Counted from the first letter of the stretch, positions 43,984 through 56,636 are shown. The stretch is 64,000 nucleotides of DNA from Valencia hispanica (GCA_963556495.2 OY747711.1:39559914-39623913), one strand, 5' to 3'. Program-made: numbers and translations. Notes: generated from the sequence alone by a model not told the origin.

Positions 43984-46900
43984 TTAAGATGCAGGAAAAC
44001 ATTGGCTCCAATGATACCAGGTGCAGCCCTTCCCCTTCAGTTGAACAGCATGAGTGGTTCTGGCAGTAATTTGGTAGGGAACTGTCCACCTGGGTTCATG
44101 CCACTTCCTTTTAATGACTTTCAACCACACCCAGGCAGCTTCACTGGGGAGTGGAGCCGGTCCCTGTACTGCAGGAGGAGCTGTTGTGAAAGATTTTACC
44201 AAAGCTTTTAAGATGTGATAGTCAGAGGATGGGTTCTGAGGGGTCGGGTCAGTCACAGTCCGAAGTTGTTCAAACGGTCCGTTAAATACCCTGCCACTCA
44301 GTAACTCGCAAGGTGTAAGTCCTTTAGTCCTGCAAACTGATGACCTGACAGCCATCAGTGCTATCGGAAGGGCATCAATCCACGTCAGTCCTGTTTATGC
44401 CATTATTTTAGCTATTTTGGTTTTAAGATTCTAGTTCATTCTTTCCACTGACCCCTGAGACTGTGGATGATACACAGTCCCAAATTTGTGGGTTAATCCT
44501 GGCTGTTTTTCTACAAACTGAATATGCTGATTTTTAAAATATGTTCCTGAATCACTTCGCACAGTTTGAGGAAAACCGTGCCAGGGAATGTAATAATTAA
44601 TCAATCATTTAGATCAGCCTGTCAGTGGATTAGTCAGAACCAGAAGGTACTTGTATCCCTTCACCGGTATTCCCATATTAATGTAATCAATGACAACTTC
44701 TTCACCAGGACCTGATAGTTCTTTAAAGGACCCCATTTCAGGTTCAATAGTGGGTTTAGGATTAAATTCACCACACACTTTGCATTCATGTAAAAAATGT
44801 TTTATCCAATCTGTCATGTAAGGGTGCCACCAAAAACATAAATTCCTTTTCATCTGAGCGGCACCTACATGGGCCAAGCCATGTGCTTCTTGGAAAATCC
44901 CAGATTTCATGTTCGAAGGTAACACTGGACGTCCATCTGGGCTACGCCAGAGTCCCTGAGATTGTACTGCTTCCCTTTGTAGCCAAACAGATTTTTCTTG
45001 AGGCGCAGCTTTGTTTTGTTCAGTTTTAATAAAATCCTCCATGTTTTCAGTATCTTCTGCTACCATTGCCATCATCCAATCATGAGCTTGCTGATACCCA
45101 GCAGGGATTTTGGCAGCCGTACCTGCGGCTGTATTTCCAGCAGCTTCAAATGTATTTTCTTTACTGTGCCCCTTGCATTTTTTAACAGCTAGTGCAGAGG
45201 GAAGCTGCACAGCATGTAAAAGCTCAATCATTTCTTGCTGATGTAGTGGTTGTCCCTGAGTGGTGAGAAACCCACTCCTTTTCCATTGGGGGAGTCCAAT
45301 ATGTAAAGCCGACCAGGCATACATGGAGTCAGTAATTATTGTTATTCTTTTTCCTTCTCACCACTTACATGCTTCAATCAGAGCCCTGATTTCTGCTTTC
45401 TGTGCTGACTGTTTTCCTTCCAGCTTCTCCCTGTTTTCTTACCTGGAAACCATCAGTAGTTTTTTGCACTACTGCATACCCTACCTGTAGCTCTCCACTG
45501 GGAGACCTGAAACAGCAGCCATCAGTAAACAAGGATATACTATCTGGAAGAGTTTGAGATTGTAAGTCTATCATGATTTTGCTATCTTTAACCATTTTCT
45601 CAATGCAGTCATGTGACACACCTCCCCTCATGTGATCTGCCATGTTGATACCCTCATGAACAAATGTTAAATTAGGTGCTTCCAAGATTTTGCTCATGCG
45701 CTGTTGTCTGAGTGTGGACATGGTAAATGCCTCAGAATTTACGAATGCCATTACCCCGTGTGTAGTTAACACCCTGGGAGGATGCCCACGAACAATGTGT
45801 GCTGTTTTAGAGATGAGATGGGCTACTCCAGCCACATGCCGGGTGCGTGGTGGGTGTCTGTTTTCTGTTGTATCTAGTTTTACACTGAGATACATCAAAA
45901 CGTGTCTATGTCCATCTACCTTTTGAAACAGGACACTATTGATTATTCTATCAGTCTCTGAGGAGTCTAGAAAAAATTGTAGTCTGTAATCAGCCAGAGC
46001 CAAGTCTGCTGCTGCTGCCAGTTCCTGTTTTAGAAAAATAAACGCTTCTTCTGCTACTACCGTCCAGTTAAGAGGAGCATTTAATTATTTCATATCATGT
46101 TCACTTATCAACGCACGCAATGGAGTGGTCAGATTAGTGTAGCTGGGTATGTAGTGACTGCTAAAGTTAGTCCTAAAAAGGACAGCATTTCTTTAACCTT
46201 TAACGGTTTTGGATGTTGTAGGATTGCAGATCTGTGAGCTGCTGTTAGACCTGATCCTTGTGCAGTAACTCTTCTTCCCAAAAAGTGTACTTTTTGTCTT
46301 ACTAGCTGTAACTTATCCCTGGAAACCTTGTAACCTTCTTGGGCTAACAAGCGGAGAATCTGTATTATTGTTGCTGTGGTTCACACTTCAGCAGTTGGTG
46401 CTGCTAAAAGCAGGTCATCCACATACTGCATTAGCACACATCCTTGAGCTAATGTTAATTTTTGTAAAGATTCTTTTAAAACTTGGTTGAATAACCCTGG
46501 TGAAAGAGCAAAACCTTGAGGTAAGCGAGTATATCTAAGTTGTTCCCCACTGAAGGTAAATGAAAAAATATCTCTAACCTCGGGTGCTAATGGTAAGCTG
46601 AAAAAGGCATTAGCCAGATCAATGCAGGTGAACCACTGTAAATCTGGTGTTAATGCACTCAGAGCAGTATAGGGGTTAGGAGTTGAAATTGGCTTTGTTA
46701 ATAATTCCTGGTTGATGGCGCGCAAATCATGTCCCATTCGATATTTCCCGGTTCCCTGTTTCTCAACGGGAAGAATAGGAGTATTCCACGTTGAGTTGGA
46801 GGGTTCTAACACTCCTCCCATCTTGAGACCCAAAATGGTCTCTGCAATTCCTTCCTCTGCCTCCGGTTTGTGTGGATACTGGGATCTCCAAATGGGGGAT

Positions 46901-47253
46901 CCTGTTTTCATAGAAAATGTCAACGATTGTGTGTGTACTAATCCAACATCAGTGGGTCCAGAGGACAACAGAGTGGGAGGAAGTTGTTGTAGCGCTTTAA
47001 CAGCTGCTGAGTGATCCGTTTTTTCTCTGCCATGGAAACGGGTCAGGTGTAAATGTTCTAACATAGAAGTATCCCATGTCGTGGTCTGAATTTTGTATAT
47101 GCCAGTCGAAGAGGAAAACCATATGCTCGGTATTTGAGTTAATACCCAGTCAGTGTTTTCTGTCCCTCTTTTCACCATGGGGCCTAAATCTTTAGCCTGA
47201 TGTTTTGGATGTAATAGAAGAGAAATATGCGGCACTGCTTCTGAACCCATCAT
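43984..47253 (-). pseudogene. pol: Retroviral pol: reverse transcriptase, RNase H, integrase, broken
   Basis: RT (47253-46381): QQLPPTLLSSGPTDVGLVHT before the domain, IDLANAFFSLPLAPEVRDIF (motif A), LPQGFALSPGLFNQVL (motif B) and VLMQYVDDLLLAAPT (YVDD, catalytic). A TGA follows, and the thumb continues in the same frame (46350-46129, KVHFLGRRVTAQGSGL). After stops and a frame change the connection and RNase H follow (46003-45374, SISLFTDGCCFRS with an active-site Asp; 45200-45100, GNTAAGTAAK). Integrase (44950-43984) has H-x3-H and C-x2-C zinc ligands (HGLAHVGAAQM, HECKVCGEF) and a first catalytic Asp in VVIDYINMG. The second Asp and the Glu are recognisable in the stop-containing stretch 44614-44356. 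It ends with a gamma-like YHWSQC motif. Not translatable as a whole. Confidence 0.9.
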
Positions 47254-47259
47254 GTAAAA

Positions 47260-47628
47260 TTAAGCTTGTTGAGGAGTCAATTTGGCTTCTAAGGCTACTC
47301 CCTCTGGTCCCACATAGCAAGGACCGGCAGTTACTGTCCAATCTTTACCTTCTAATTTTTTCTCAAACTGTTCCTGATATATTGTAGGTTCACCCCTCTC
47401 ATACAGGAGGGTGGCATGTAGGGAATCTGGCGGGGGAACATAAGGATTCAAGTTCAGAAACCATGGTTTCCAGTCAGACAGAAAAGATGCAGCAGACTGT
47501 GGTCCATAGGGAGGGGACAACTTGGCCCAAAAGATATCTGCCACCTGTGGAGTGTCATCCTGAAGAAGGAACTGTCCATCAGATCCAGAACAGAAAAAAG
47601 AATGTCCGCTGGGAAGGGTAACAATCAA
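47260..47628 (-). pseudogene. Retroviral region between protease and RT (linker), unknown role
   Basis: A 122-codon frame (MIVTLPSGHSFFCSGSDGQF, WAKLSPPYGPQSAASFLSDW, TAGPCYVGPEGVALEAKL) lies between protease and reverse transcriptase, separated from each by a stop. Together with the first ~105 codons of the next frame it makes a linker of about 240 residues. I know of no domain match. In typical gammaretroviruses protease and RT are almost contiguous. Confidence 0.6.
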
Positions 47629-47661
47629 TCTGTCAGGACCACACAGGATTGTAGCTCCAAG

Positions 47662-47913
47662 TTAAATGAGCAGATCCCTGCCCATAAAGTTTGCAGGTGT
47701 AACTGATGATACCACAAAGGGCTGTACCACCCGCTGATTTCCCAGTTCCACAGGTAAGGGTTTAGTCACAGGGAGAGACATCTGAGCCCCAGAAAATCCA
47801 ACAACAAAAACCTTTTCTCCAGAAAGTTCAGCATGTGGAGGTTGCTTGTCCACAGTGCTGTAGGTGGCGCCTGTGTCAACAAGAAATGGTAATGAATGTC
47901 CAGCAACATTCAT
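47662..47913 (-). pseudogene. pro: Retroviral aspartic protease
   Basis: An 83-codon frame holds the active-site motif FLVDTGATYSTV (Asp-Thr-Gly-Ala, about residues 12-15) and the C-terminal FMGRDLL motif, the expected shape of a retroviral protease monomer. It would cleave the Gag and Gag-Pol precursors as a homodimer. It follows the Gag zinc knuckle by about 150 bp. A stop directly after GRDLLI separates it from pol. The catalytic residues are intact. Confidence 0.85.
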
Positions 47914-47989
47914 TGTGAGTAGAGGGTCTCCCGTACCACTCTCACTCAGGCTTTTCTGTGGGCATTGTCAATGAGATGGTTGTTCCTGC

Positions 47990-49818
47990 CTTTGGGGCGG
48001 GGCCAGATGAGGCTGTGGCCCCTGCTAAGACGGTGGGGGTCCCTGTGTGGGTGGGCCTTGACTCCGCCCACAATCTCTTGCCCAGTGGCCAATTTGTCCA
48101 CAAATGAAACATGCGTCTGACCTTCTACCAGGAAATCTTCCCCTCTGTCCCCTGCCCCTCCCGCCATGAGCCCCCCTGTAACCTCCCCTGTACTGTTGGT
48201 GATTTTACACTGGAGGTGGGGCCATTGGGGCCACCTGGGAATACATGCACGCTGGTGGTGTCAAATGGGTTCAGAAGGGGAAGGAGGTGTAGGTGTAGCC
48301 ACTACCATTTGCTTCCCCTTTTTATTGCCTTTTAAATCTGATATTTTAACTTGGGCCTCCTTCAGCTGCATTTTTATCAGTGCAGTTTCCAAATCACCCT
48401 TCTCCTTCTTTTTGTCATCGTCATCATCTTGTTCTTTTTGCAAGAAATGGGTGAGGTGCACTTCCCATCTACCTTGGTCCGATCCAGGCAGATCTGGATT
48501 TTCCTTTATTTTTGTTCGAACTGATTCTGGAACCCCTCCCAAAACTGCTTCTCTGAACCAACCTCTATTTGTATCCGCTCTCCCTGGGAAATATAATCTG
48601 TAGGAGACACCTCAGGTTTCCACACAAACTTGGGGACTTTGGAAGCATGTGTTCCTGGCCATCGACTACGCATCCATGTATAAATATCACGGGAATATTG
48701 GGTGAACAGTGCACCATCCACCCAACAAGCTATATCTGCTTCCGCTTCTAAATCTCGCATGTCTGGGAGTGTCATGCATTGTGCAGCCACAGCTCTAAAG
48801 TCGCCTAGTGCTAAAGTCTGTCCCTGAGTCACCTGATCAAACTTCCTCAGCCACAAATTGGCTCCTTCAGATAAGGATGGGAGGGACTGGGCTATTCCCT
48901 GCACATCTGCTAATTTAAGAGGTTTGTATAATCTTTCACCTTCATGAGTACTAATTAATGGTGCCATTGTAGCCCCCTTTAAGTCTCCTCGAGGAGGTGG
49001 TTCTAAGTTATCTGGATCATCTGCATCGTCTCCCCCACTCTCCTCCTTAGGAGTTCCCTCATCGTGGTGTTGTACTATTTGTCTCCATACATCTAATTCT
49101 TCTTTTGTGTAGCACAATTCGTCTCCTTTAACGTGAAGGGCTGGATTTAATGTTCCAGTTAAGCTCTTCCTCTCCTTTTCTCCCTCATCATCTTTCTTTG
49201 GTGCTCTGTCACATGACTGTGCTTTTTATCCTGAAATTGATCGCTGTCCCTCTCTTTCTCTCTGCTCTCGATTCCCAAAGGGAACCTCACGGTCCTTTGC
49301 TGGCTGAGGCTTGGGTGTGGTGTTCCTACCAGATTGTGTTTGAACCATGTTTGAGGGTGTAAATTCCCACTCTACCTCTAGTGTCTCTCCATCACTGTGC
49401 TATTGTTTTATTACTGGATAAATACCTTGATATGATGGTGGAGGAGCTGTTGAAGACAGCATGTCCTCTTTGCAAAGATCGATGCCTTGTCCACAAACCT
49501 CACGGAAATACCACTTAGCTGCTTTTGCAGCTAACTTACCCTTTCTCCCCATCATTCTACTTCCTTTTTCTGCCTCTTCTCTAAAATGCTTTTCCTCTTG
49601 AAAACGCATCTGACTTAAACAATATCACTTTCTACATACCCATACTTTTCCCACATCTTTATAAATGATTCTGCTGCTTTTTTCTTAGCTTTTTCTCCCT
49701 CACTCTTAGATCCTGCCATGTTAAATATAACCTGGAGGTATTTCTGTAATTGTTCATCTGAGGTCAACCACCTTTTGCCAGGTCCTACAGACCTGGACTT
49801 ACTTTTTTCTTCTGACAT
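47990..49818 (-). pseudogene. gag: Retroviral gag, frame-broken
   Basis: The N-terminal matrix-like part starts MSEEKSKSRSVGPGKRWLTS at 49818 and breaks at 49615, continuing in another frame from 49609. A basic, Pro-rich region follows (PPPSYQGIYP contains a PPPSY late-domain-like motif). The capsid part (49117-48506) includes QGIAQSLPSLSEGANLWLRK and MTLPDMRDLEAEADIACWVD. A frame change near 48540 leads to a highly charged segment (48470-48380, KEQDDDDDKKKEKGDLETAL), likely a coiled coil. A nucleocapsid zinc knuckle CFICGQIGHWARDC (C-x2-C-x4-H-x4-C) lies at about 48075-48116 in a further frame. The order is normal for an orthoretroviral Gag. Confidence 0.87.
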
Positions 49819-50581
49819 TATAACAATATATCACGTTCACCTTTTTATAAAAAAACAGGTTGTTTCTAGGGAAAATGCCTACTGGCGTTCATCCAGCCCC
49901 TAAGATCCAAGCTTCTACTTGAATACTATTTATTCAAGCGGGATCCTACTGGGTGTTCTAATCACAGGTCTGGATGGAATTTAGATTCCACGTCTTCAAC
50001 CTCTACTATGGAGACCTTTAATATTGCAGTGAGTGCTGGTCCAAACCTAGTGCTTGAAACGGCTGAAAAGTCTCCCATTCTCTGTTCTCACAACTTTCAC
50101 ACACTGCAGTCCTGTATTTTCCCCCTTATTTAATCACATAATGTTAACATTTACTAAATTCTATACTTTCCCTAACCCTTTTGCTTCACTAACCTAGAGT
50201 CCCAGACTCCGGTACTACGTTTTCTGTCACAAGATCAGGTTTGAGAGTCCTCAATTCTCGGGTCTGATCTGTGTCCCGATCTGCGGTCCAACCGTTGTAC
50301 GTTAAGTCCCGTCAAACTTAACGTTGGAGCGATCACCTCCAGAGGAAAGCAAAGGTTAGTCTTAAATTCTCTATTTTCCTATTAATACTTTTCAATTTTG
50401 GCACTTCAGGCTAGATATGTGACAGGAATGTTTTGGAAATGTTCAATATAGAAGTTTTATATAAAGGATAGTGCTTACCGTGTTTATTTCGCTGGCCAGC
50501 TACTCCTGTCTCACTGCCAACCGTCAGAAGTCTTTTAAATACTTACTTTCTGCCACCGAAACGGAGTGGAAAATGCCAAAT
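49819..50581 (-). other. Retroviral leader between 5' LTR and gag
   Basis: About 760 bp without a long frame. On the minus strand a TGGCATTTTCCACTCCGT 18-mer starts three bases after the LTR, the right place for a tRNA primer site. I cannot match it to a tRNA 3' end from memory. Packaging and splice-donor signals are presumably here but are not identified. Confidence 0.6.
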
Positions 50582-51207
50582 TGATGAGAGGAGATTTTTA
50601 AGTGAAAGCCTTCGCCTCGTGCTGCTATGCTACCAGTCCCTGACCAGCCTGCTGTCTGCTAACTCCTCTCTCTCAGTTCGTTTATCCTTGGCAGAGTATA
50701 AAAAGAATTACACATTCACAAAATATATATGTTTGGGCATGCATGGGGAGAGATTCTCACCAAAATCATCTCCAAAGAAATCTTCCTAATAAATGCCTTT
50801 TTATTACTTTACAAAGTTATTACAAAACATTCTGAGAGACAGCCTCTCTTACAGGATCCAATCAGCTCAATAATACATATTCATAAAGATGCAAAGTGTG
50901 CCTGTAGTCCGTCCCTAATAGGTTAAGCCCCTTTTAATATATTCCTTTTGGTTGCTAAGCCGAAAACCTTCCTTCTCCCAACAGATGTTTCCTGTTTTTT
51001 TTTTCCCCAGAGAATCGTGACCCATTGTCTAACTCATATCCTGTTCTTAACAGTTTTGTCCATTTAATCGTGACCGTTCCTTTCTGACCCATGGGTCACA
51101 TCCTGTGTTAACACTTTTCTGCATTTAGTTAATTATTTTAGCACACAACCCCTTCACCTTTTGGCCTGTGTATTCATTCAATGCTTGTTTAAAAGTTTTT
51201 ATTTACA
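50582..51207 (-). repeat. 5' LTR of the endogenous retrovirus
   Basis: 626 bp, same ends as the 3' LTR. It keeps the 27-bp segment missing from the 3' copy (about 50627-50653). Substitutions against the 3' LTR are scattered, about 4% by eye. Confidence 0.92.
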
Positions 51208-51349
51208 AGAACAGTCACATTAAAAAAGTGGGACAATATTCTGCCAATCTTATGAGCATGAAATCTGATGGGTATTAAATGCAATAACTGTATAAAACAA
51301 CTTCAGCCCTTCCTTGCCATTCTCCTTCTCCTGGAAGATCGATGTTTAA

Positions 51350-51818
51350 AGGGCAGCTCACCCCCAAATACACTTTTTTTTTTTTTTTTTTTTGCTGATT
51401 AACTGTATAAATGACTAATAGTGCTGTCTACATGTCTGCTCATTATTTTTTGTATTTTAGTAAAAACATTAATTTGGTACCAAAAACAATTAGTGGAGTG
51501 CCCTCTTCAGGTTAAAACGTTACACTGCACTTGAATTTGAATCGGGCATCGCTACTGGCCCACCTTGGGTTTCTGATGTCAGCGGGGGAAACTGACGACA
51601 GCCATCATGCCGCTGTATATAGGCTGTGTCCAAATTCAGGCCCAATCTCGGCCACACCTCCGTAGTGAGTTGGAAAGCCAAGGAAGTGTTGACGTCACCC
51701 AGCCCTCTCCCCCCCTCCCGCACATCCCTCGGTCTGCCAGGCAACGCCATTTTTCTGCCGCATTTTTCAAACAGGAAGTGTTGGTCGAGTAGGACTCTGG
51801 AAGGGGGTGAGTTACTCT
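51350..51818. mobile_element. 469-bp MITE with TTAA duplications
   Basis: The left end is AGGGCAGCTCACCCCC and the right end is the complement AGAGTAACTCACCCCC, 13 of 16 identical. TTAA flanks both ends (51346-51349 and 51819-51822). TTAA targets are used by piggyBac and Kolobok elements, and the AGGG-like end fits Kolobok better. A T-run is at 51367-51393. No transposase is seen. The open frames inside are short and unrecognised. Confidence 0.75.
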
Positions 51819-51822
51819 TTAA

Positions 51823-54290
51823 GCACCAACCAATGAGCTTTCAGGTCCCACCCATTTACCCTGATTGGCAGAAGAAATTATTCAGTTCAAAAGTGTCATC
51901 TTGAAACAAAGAAGCCACTGGGGAAAAGACCATTATGACATAAAAGCTGACTTTGTGAAAGTGGTTTTGGAATAAAAACTGACGTAATTAAATAAAAATG
52001 GCAATAACAAAAAGAAATTAGTTAAATGTTTTATAATTTTTAAAGAAAAATGAAAAATGTCATACCAATGAACTAACAATTTCATATGAATTCAGTTTTT
52101 TCCCAATTTCATTGTCACATTATAAATTTGCCTATTTATTCCTGTAGACAACAATATTATAAGGTTTTATTATGCTCATAAGTGGGGATTTTGACCATGG
52201 CACGCAGTCCTCCACTCTCCCTACAGTCACCCAATATGTTAAATGCCACACGAGGGGGAAAAAAGACGCTGGATCTTCTATAAACTTATGCATAAGATGC
52301 ATACGCCTCCAGCCCACTCCCCCTGTTTGGAAGGTCTGATAATAGGCTGGTCCTGCTGCTCTCTGAATACACACCCAGAGTGAGAAGAGAGCGTGCACAG
52401 AAGTCTGGGAGTGTGGACAGAGGATTCCAGCGAGAGACTGAGGGACCTTTTCCAGTCCGACTGGGAGACACTCTGCAGCTCTCATGGTGATGACTGTCAA
52501 CACGACCGCTCTACCCGATAACTACCTACTAGCCATATTGAGCTGAGGCAACGCATGGCATATAACTCCCTCTCGTCAGGCATTAAGATGATAAAACATT
52601 TTAATTAAAATTTGTGCTGTTATGTATTGTAAAGTTTAAGATACCCTCAAATGTTTAAAATATTTTTTTGTGGATAACATTTTATATGATTTTTAGAAAA
52701 TATTTAACCTGCAACCTGCTCTTTAAATGGAGAAAGGGAGATTTGAGCCAGGGCATTATTGGAATTCCCTCCTTACTGGTTCACCAGCAACAGCAGTGAA
52801 TGTCCACTGTTACCATGTGACTGTCATAAACTAACAATTTTGTGTCAGTTATATGAAAACAAAAATCGAAACAAACATGGAATCTCAAATCTGTAGAGAG
52901 ATTTCCAGGCTTTCCCTTTGCCAGGAGGGGATTTTGGTAGTAATTTGTCATTGTTGATAATCTGTTGTTTTAATGACTTTAAAAAACGTATCACTCTGAC
53001 AGGATGTATCTGACCTATTGTTTCCAAAAATGATTTGTCCTTTCTTGAACAGAAAAATGTGTCATTCACTTATTTGACGTCATTTCTACTAGTGTCATCT
53101 AATGGCACACAATAAGTTGTCACATCTTTACATTCTTTGTTGCATGCATTGCTCTCTTGGCTAGAATAGTGCATCTGGATCAAGGGTGCTTAATTCAGTG
53201 TTCAATTGTGCAAGGATGAGATCTGTTACTTTTGCCATGTTGTCTAATAAATATACATTAAACTATTCAGAAATAAGGTCATACTATCCGTTTCAAGCAT
53301 CCTTTATCCTGAGGTGAATGAATCTTCATCAGCGCACACAGCATATCATTCACTGAAGTGTTGTGTGAGATTGAGTAGTGTTGTTGTTGGGTCGACGTTA
53401 ATGCGATATTTTAGTAGCATTGATGCATATATGCCCTTTATCTCTCATGCAAGAGCTGCCTTCTTAGTAAGTTTGAGTATTTATACTTGTCTAAGCAATT
53501 GTTTTTTAACATTATCTTCAAAACTAATATTGTGACAGTGTTCCTATCCAAACAGTGTATGTCCTAAATGGATGAAACAATATCCCAAATTAAAATATAG
53601 GCTGCTTATATAAGTGCCTGTGTTGCAAAATATTCAGCATTGCGTTTTTGCATGTGTTTTAATAAACTACTGAATTTCATGTAGAACTAAACATGCAGCC
53701 AATGCCACACTTAGTTTTTGTATGAACAAGAACTGGGTCGAGCTTTCTCTCCAATAGAGCCAAATACCTACAGCTCTCTCAGGTGCATTACTCACAGCAA
53801 CAAGCAAGAAAGTTGGAAGGAGGTGGCTTTTCTGCCGTTCACATTTCACAGCAAATACATAGTCAATGTTTTATTACTATACTTTTAAGATGACAACATT
53901 TGGCTTCATTATTTTCACGTTCTAACAAACCTCTACATTTCATGGATTAGTCACACTCTGGTTTCAAAGCTGGACATCAACATGACAATATGCTTCTATT
54001 TTTTTCCATCAGGTAAATGATGTGGGATAAGGGACTTTTTTTCAAATTTATGTGCAGAAAGTTAAAGGTTGTGTATATGTTACTATTGCCATTTTTTTTT
54101 TTTTTTTTTTACAAAAGAAATGTTTACTTTGGCTCTAAATACACATGACAAAATCCATTTAAAGGGGACTTCCAGGGTTAATCGGTGGTGGTGCTTTTGC
54201 AGCTGCTTTCTTGTTTAGTTGGTGGTAAAAAACATCTAAACTCTCGGGAAACATTTTTCACGGAAGGCCTCTTGCTTACATTCTGTGGCT

Positions 54291-54326
<36 letters not shown>

Positions 54327-55871
54327 AGGCTACGTTTTTTCTAAATAGGGGGGGGGGATACACCTTAGTGGAATCTTTGCAGCTTGTGTGAAGACATTTG
54401 AGATGACTGTGCTCCTTTTAATGTGGCCTTATATGGATTTAGGAAGAGCGTGTTAAATACAGTGTGGCCAAAAGTGTCTACCTCTGAGCATAGAATGAGA
54501 GAGTAGCTTGTAAAGCACACTGAACCCCACCCTGAGTGTACTCACAACCGACCCAGGAGGCATGTTAAAACCACATCTAAAAAACATCAGTGACAACTGG
54601 GTAGACTGGGTGAAAATAGTAATTCAGAAAAAGTGAAATTTGAGCATTTCATTTGCAAAGGAAAATTATTACAAATGGCTTTTAAGAAGAAAGTCAGGTG
54701 ACATTACCAAATGTCATGTTTAATTAATTACTTTGGTAAAGTGTTAAGTCGGATCAGCAGGTATGAAACTCTTTGTAAACATCACATTTTGCTGAAGCTA
54801 GTCAGGAGAAACTGGAACAGGGGTTTTCATCTAAAATAGGCCAGTGTCATTGAATAATTATTTCCACACCTGAACCATAGCAGTAATATCGTTGTGTTTT
54901 AGCACAGTTTCATTGCCCAGATGCTGGTTCTAAAATTCTTTGTTGAACCCTGCTTTTTCCACGACTAACCTGTGGGGGGGGGGGAAGGCAAATGTAACCA
55001 CTATCTATAATGTCATAGCAGCCACTTTCATACTTCATCAAATCCAGAGAACAATTTATACTGCTATTAAATTACACACTGTTGCACTCAGCTGGGCTGT
55101 TTCTGAAGACAACTGCTAGTGAATTTTATGAGAGGATTGGGGTAAACGAGGCTAAATACAGACGCATGCCACCTTTTTTTTCTTTTTTTCTTCAGATTTT
55201 AAATAGTGAAAAATGTTACTCTTATTTCAGTTATACCACATGTTGGTCTATCAATTTCAAAGTAAAACACACAAATATGGTGGCAACATGACACAAAGTG
55301 GCAAATAAAGTATAACTCCTATTCTATGGTCCTGAAACATTCACTTTGAGTTAAATGACTGAATTTGAAATAAGGACATAAGGTTTTACAGTCTTGAGAG
55401 GTTTATTTAAAATTAGTGATATGTGGTTAGATCTGGATATGGTCGTATTTATAATGGAGCGCCAAATAAAAGGCCAATGAGTCATAAATTACATTGAGGC
55501 ATACTGGACACACTGCTAGTATTTATACACGCATACAGTACATTAATTTCAAGTATGTAATATCGATACAACTAGAGTACTATTGGTAAAATTGGTCTAA
55601 AATTTTACCGGTAATACAAAACAACCCATGGTCATGCAAATATTTAACCATAGGAATCATGGTTATCAGTATATTTAAAAAAAATAAAAAAACATACATT
55701 ATTAAGCCAAAAATAATATTTTGACCAATTGTGAAAGGACACTATGATTTAAAGAGCTTTTTGTACTTTGTTTAGAAATGCATAATGTATGGTTGTTTTT
55801 TTAGCGAGCCCACTTCATAGGTAGGCTAATATAAGACTGCCTTTTTTTTGCATTTTAACTGTACTTCAGAT
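51823..55871. other. Non-coding, A/T-rich, two poly-T runs
   Basis: Poly-T runs are at 54093-54112 and 54295-54324; short G runs are at 54349-54357 and 54974-54984. A TATA box with downstream G/C-richer sequence and a short ATG frame is at 52275-52550 (see findings). Otherwise nothing is recognised. Confidence 0.5.
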
Positions 55872-56135
55872 TGTAAATGAAGTGAATTTATATAGCGCTT
55901 TTATAGTCCTGCTGACCACTAAAAGTGCTTTACACTCGAGCCATATTCACCCATTTGCACTCAAACGCGTACACATTCATACGATACCGAGCTCAGTAGG
56001 CAACTTGGACTTAAGTGCCTTGCCCAGGGGCGCATCGACATGTGACAGGCGGAAGCTGGAATCCAACCTACGACCCTCCGATTACAAACTAACGAGCCAA
56101 CTACTCTACCTAGCGAGCCACAGTTACCCCATTTG
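55872..56135. repeat. Dispersed teleost repeat (tttatatagcgctttt type)
   Basis: Starts gtgaatttatatagcgcttt and passes through aaaagtgctttacac, attcacccatttgcac, agtgccttgcccaggggcgc and cgaccctccgattacaaact, ending gagccacagtt. This is a widespread fish retroposon-like repeat. The tttatatagcgc end is shared in kind, not in detail, with 15.5 and 12.5 kb. Confidence 0.65.
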
Positions 56136-56636
56136 TGCATGCTTAACCAAATCCTTAGATTCATGTGACATGGATAGGCAGAACAGAGCTGTGCATCCTC
56201 AAGCAGTGACGCTAGCAAAAACACAAAATGTTAATGTAGCCAGCACTCTGCCTGACTGGAGAGCAATGTTGATTTAGTTTGAGGTTCTACCTAACTTTCG
56301 GGGTTTCATGCTGCATAAAGTGAATCAATTACTGTCTGATTTTAAAATAAGGAAAAAAACACAAATCGATGTTAGAAATGACTCTGCAGATGTAAATTTC
56401 TAATGTAGATGGTACACACCCTGATTGTCCATTGCTGATTTAAAACCGTACTTTAGTTGCTTGCTATACTGCTGTACCCATGCAGAAGTAAGGAGGCAGG
56501 TTATTTTTAATTGGGAGGATTTTATTTTGATGCATTTACATGATGTGTAAAATGTGCGCTGAGCCTCGGCCAGCAACGGTATTTAAAATGCAAGTAAACA
56601 TGGGAAGTTTAGCATTTGTAAACTGTATCAGCTGAA

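Larger units (their letters stand above)
41007..51207 (-). mobile_element. Endogenous retrovirus, gamma-like (class I), complete structure, disabled
   Basis: An old proviral copy about 10.2 kb long in minus orientation: 5' LTR (50582-51207), leader, gag, protease, pol, env, polypurine tract, 3' LTR (41007-41600). Gamma-like features are the C-x6-CC motif and gamma-type conserved block of the envelope TM part, YVDD in the reverse transcriptase, and the integrase end. All genes carry stops or frame changes. The LTRs differ by roughly 4% plus one 27-bp indel (count by eye), so it is older than the chromovirus at 22 kb. I see no clean target duplication: left flank tagacag, right flank agaacag. 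Confidence 0.93.

Noticed and set aside
48166..48603. 145-codon plus-strand frame
   Set aside because: It lies antisense to retroviral gag, which has recognisable capsid and zinc-knuckle motifs on the minus strand.
50560..50581. Assigning a specific tRNA primer to the retrovirus
   Set aside because: The 18-mer beginning TGGCATTTT is in the right place but I cannot match it to a tRNA 3' end, so no tRNA is named.
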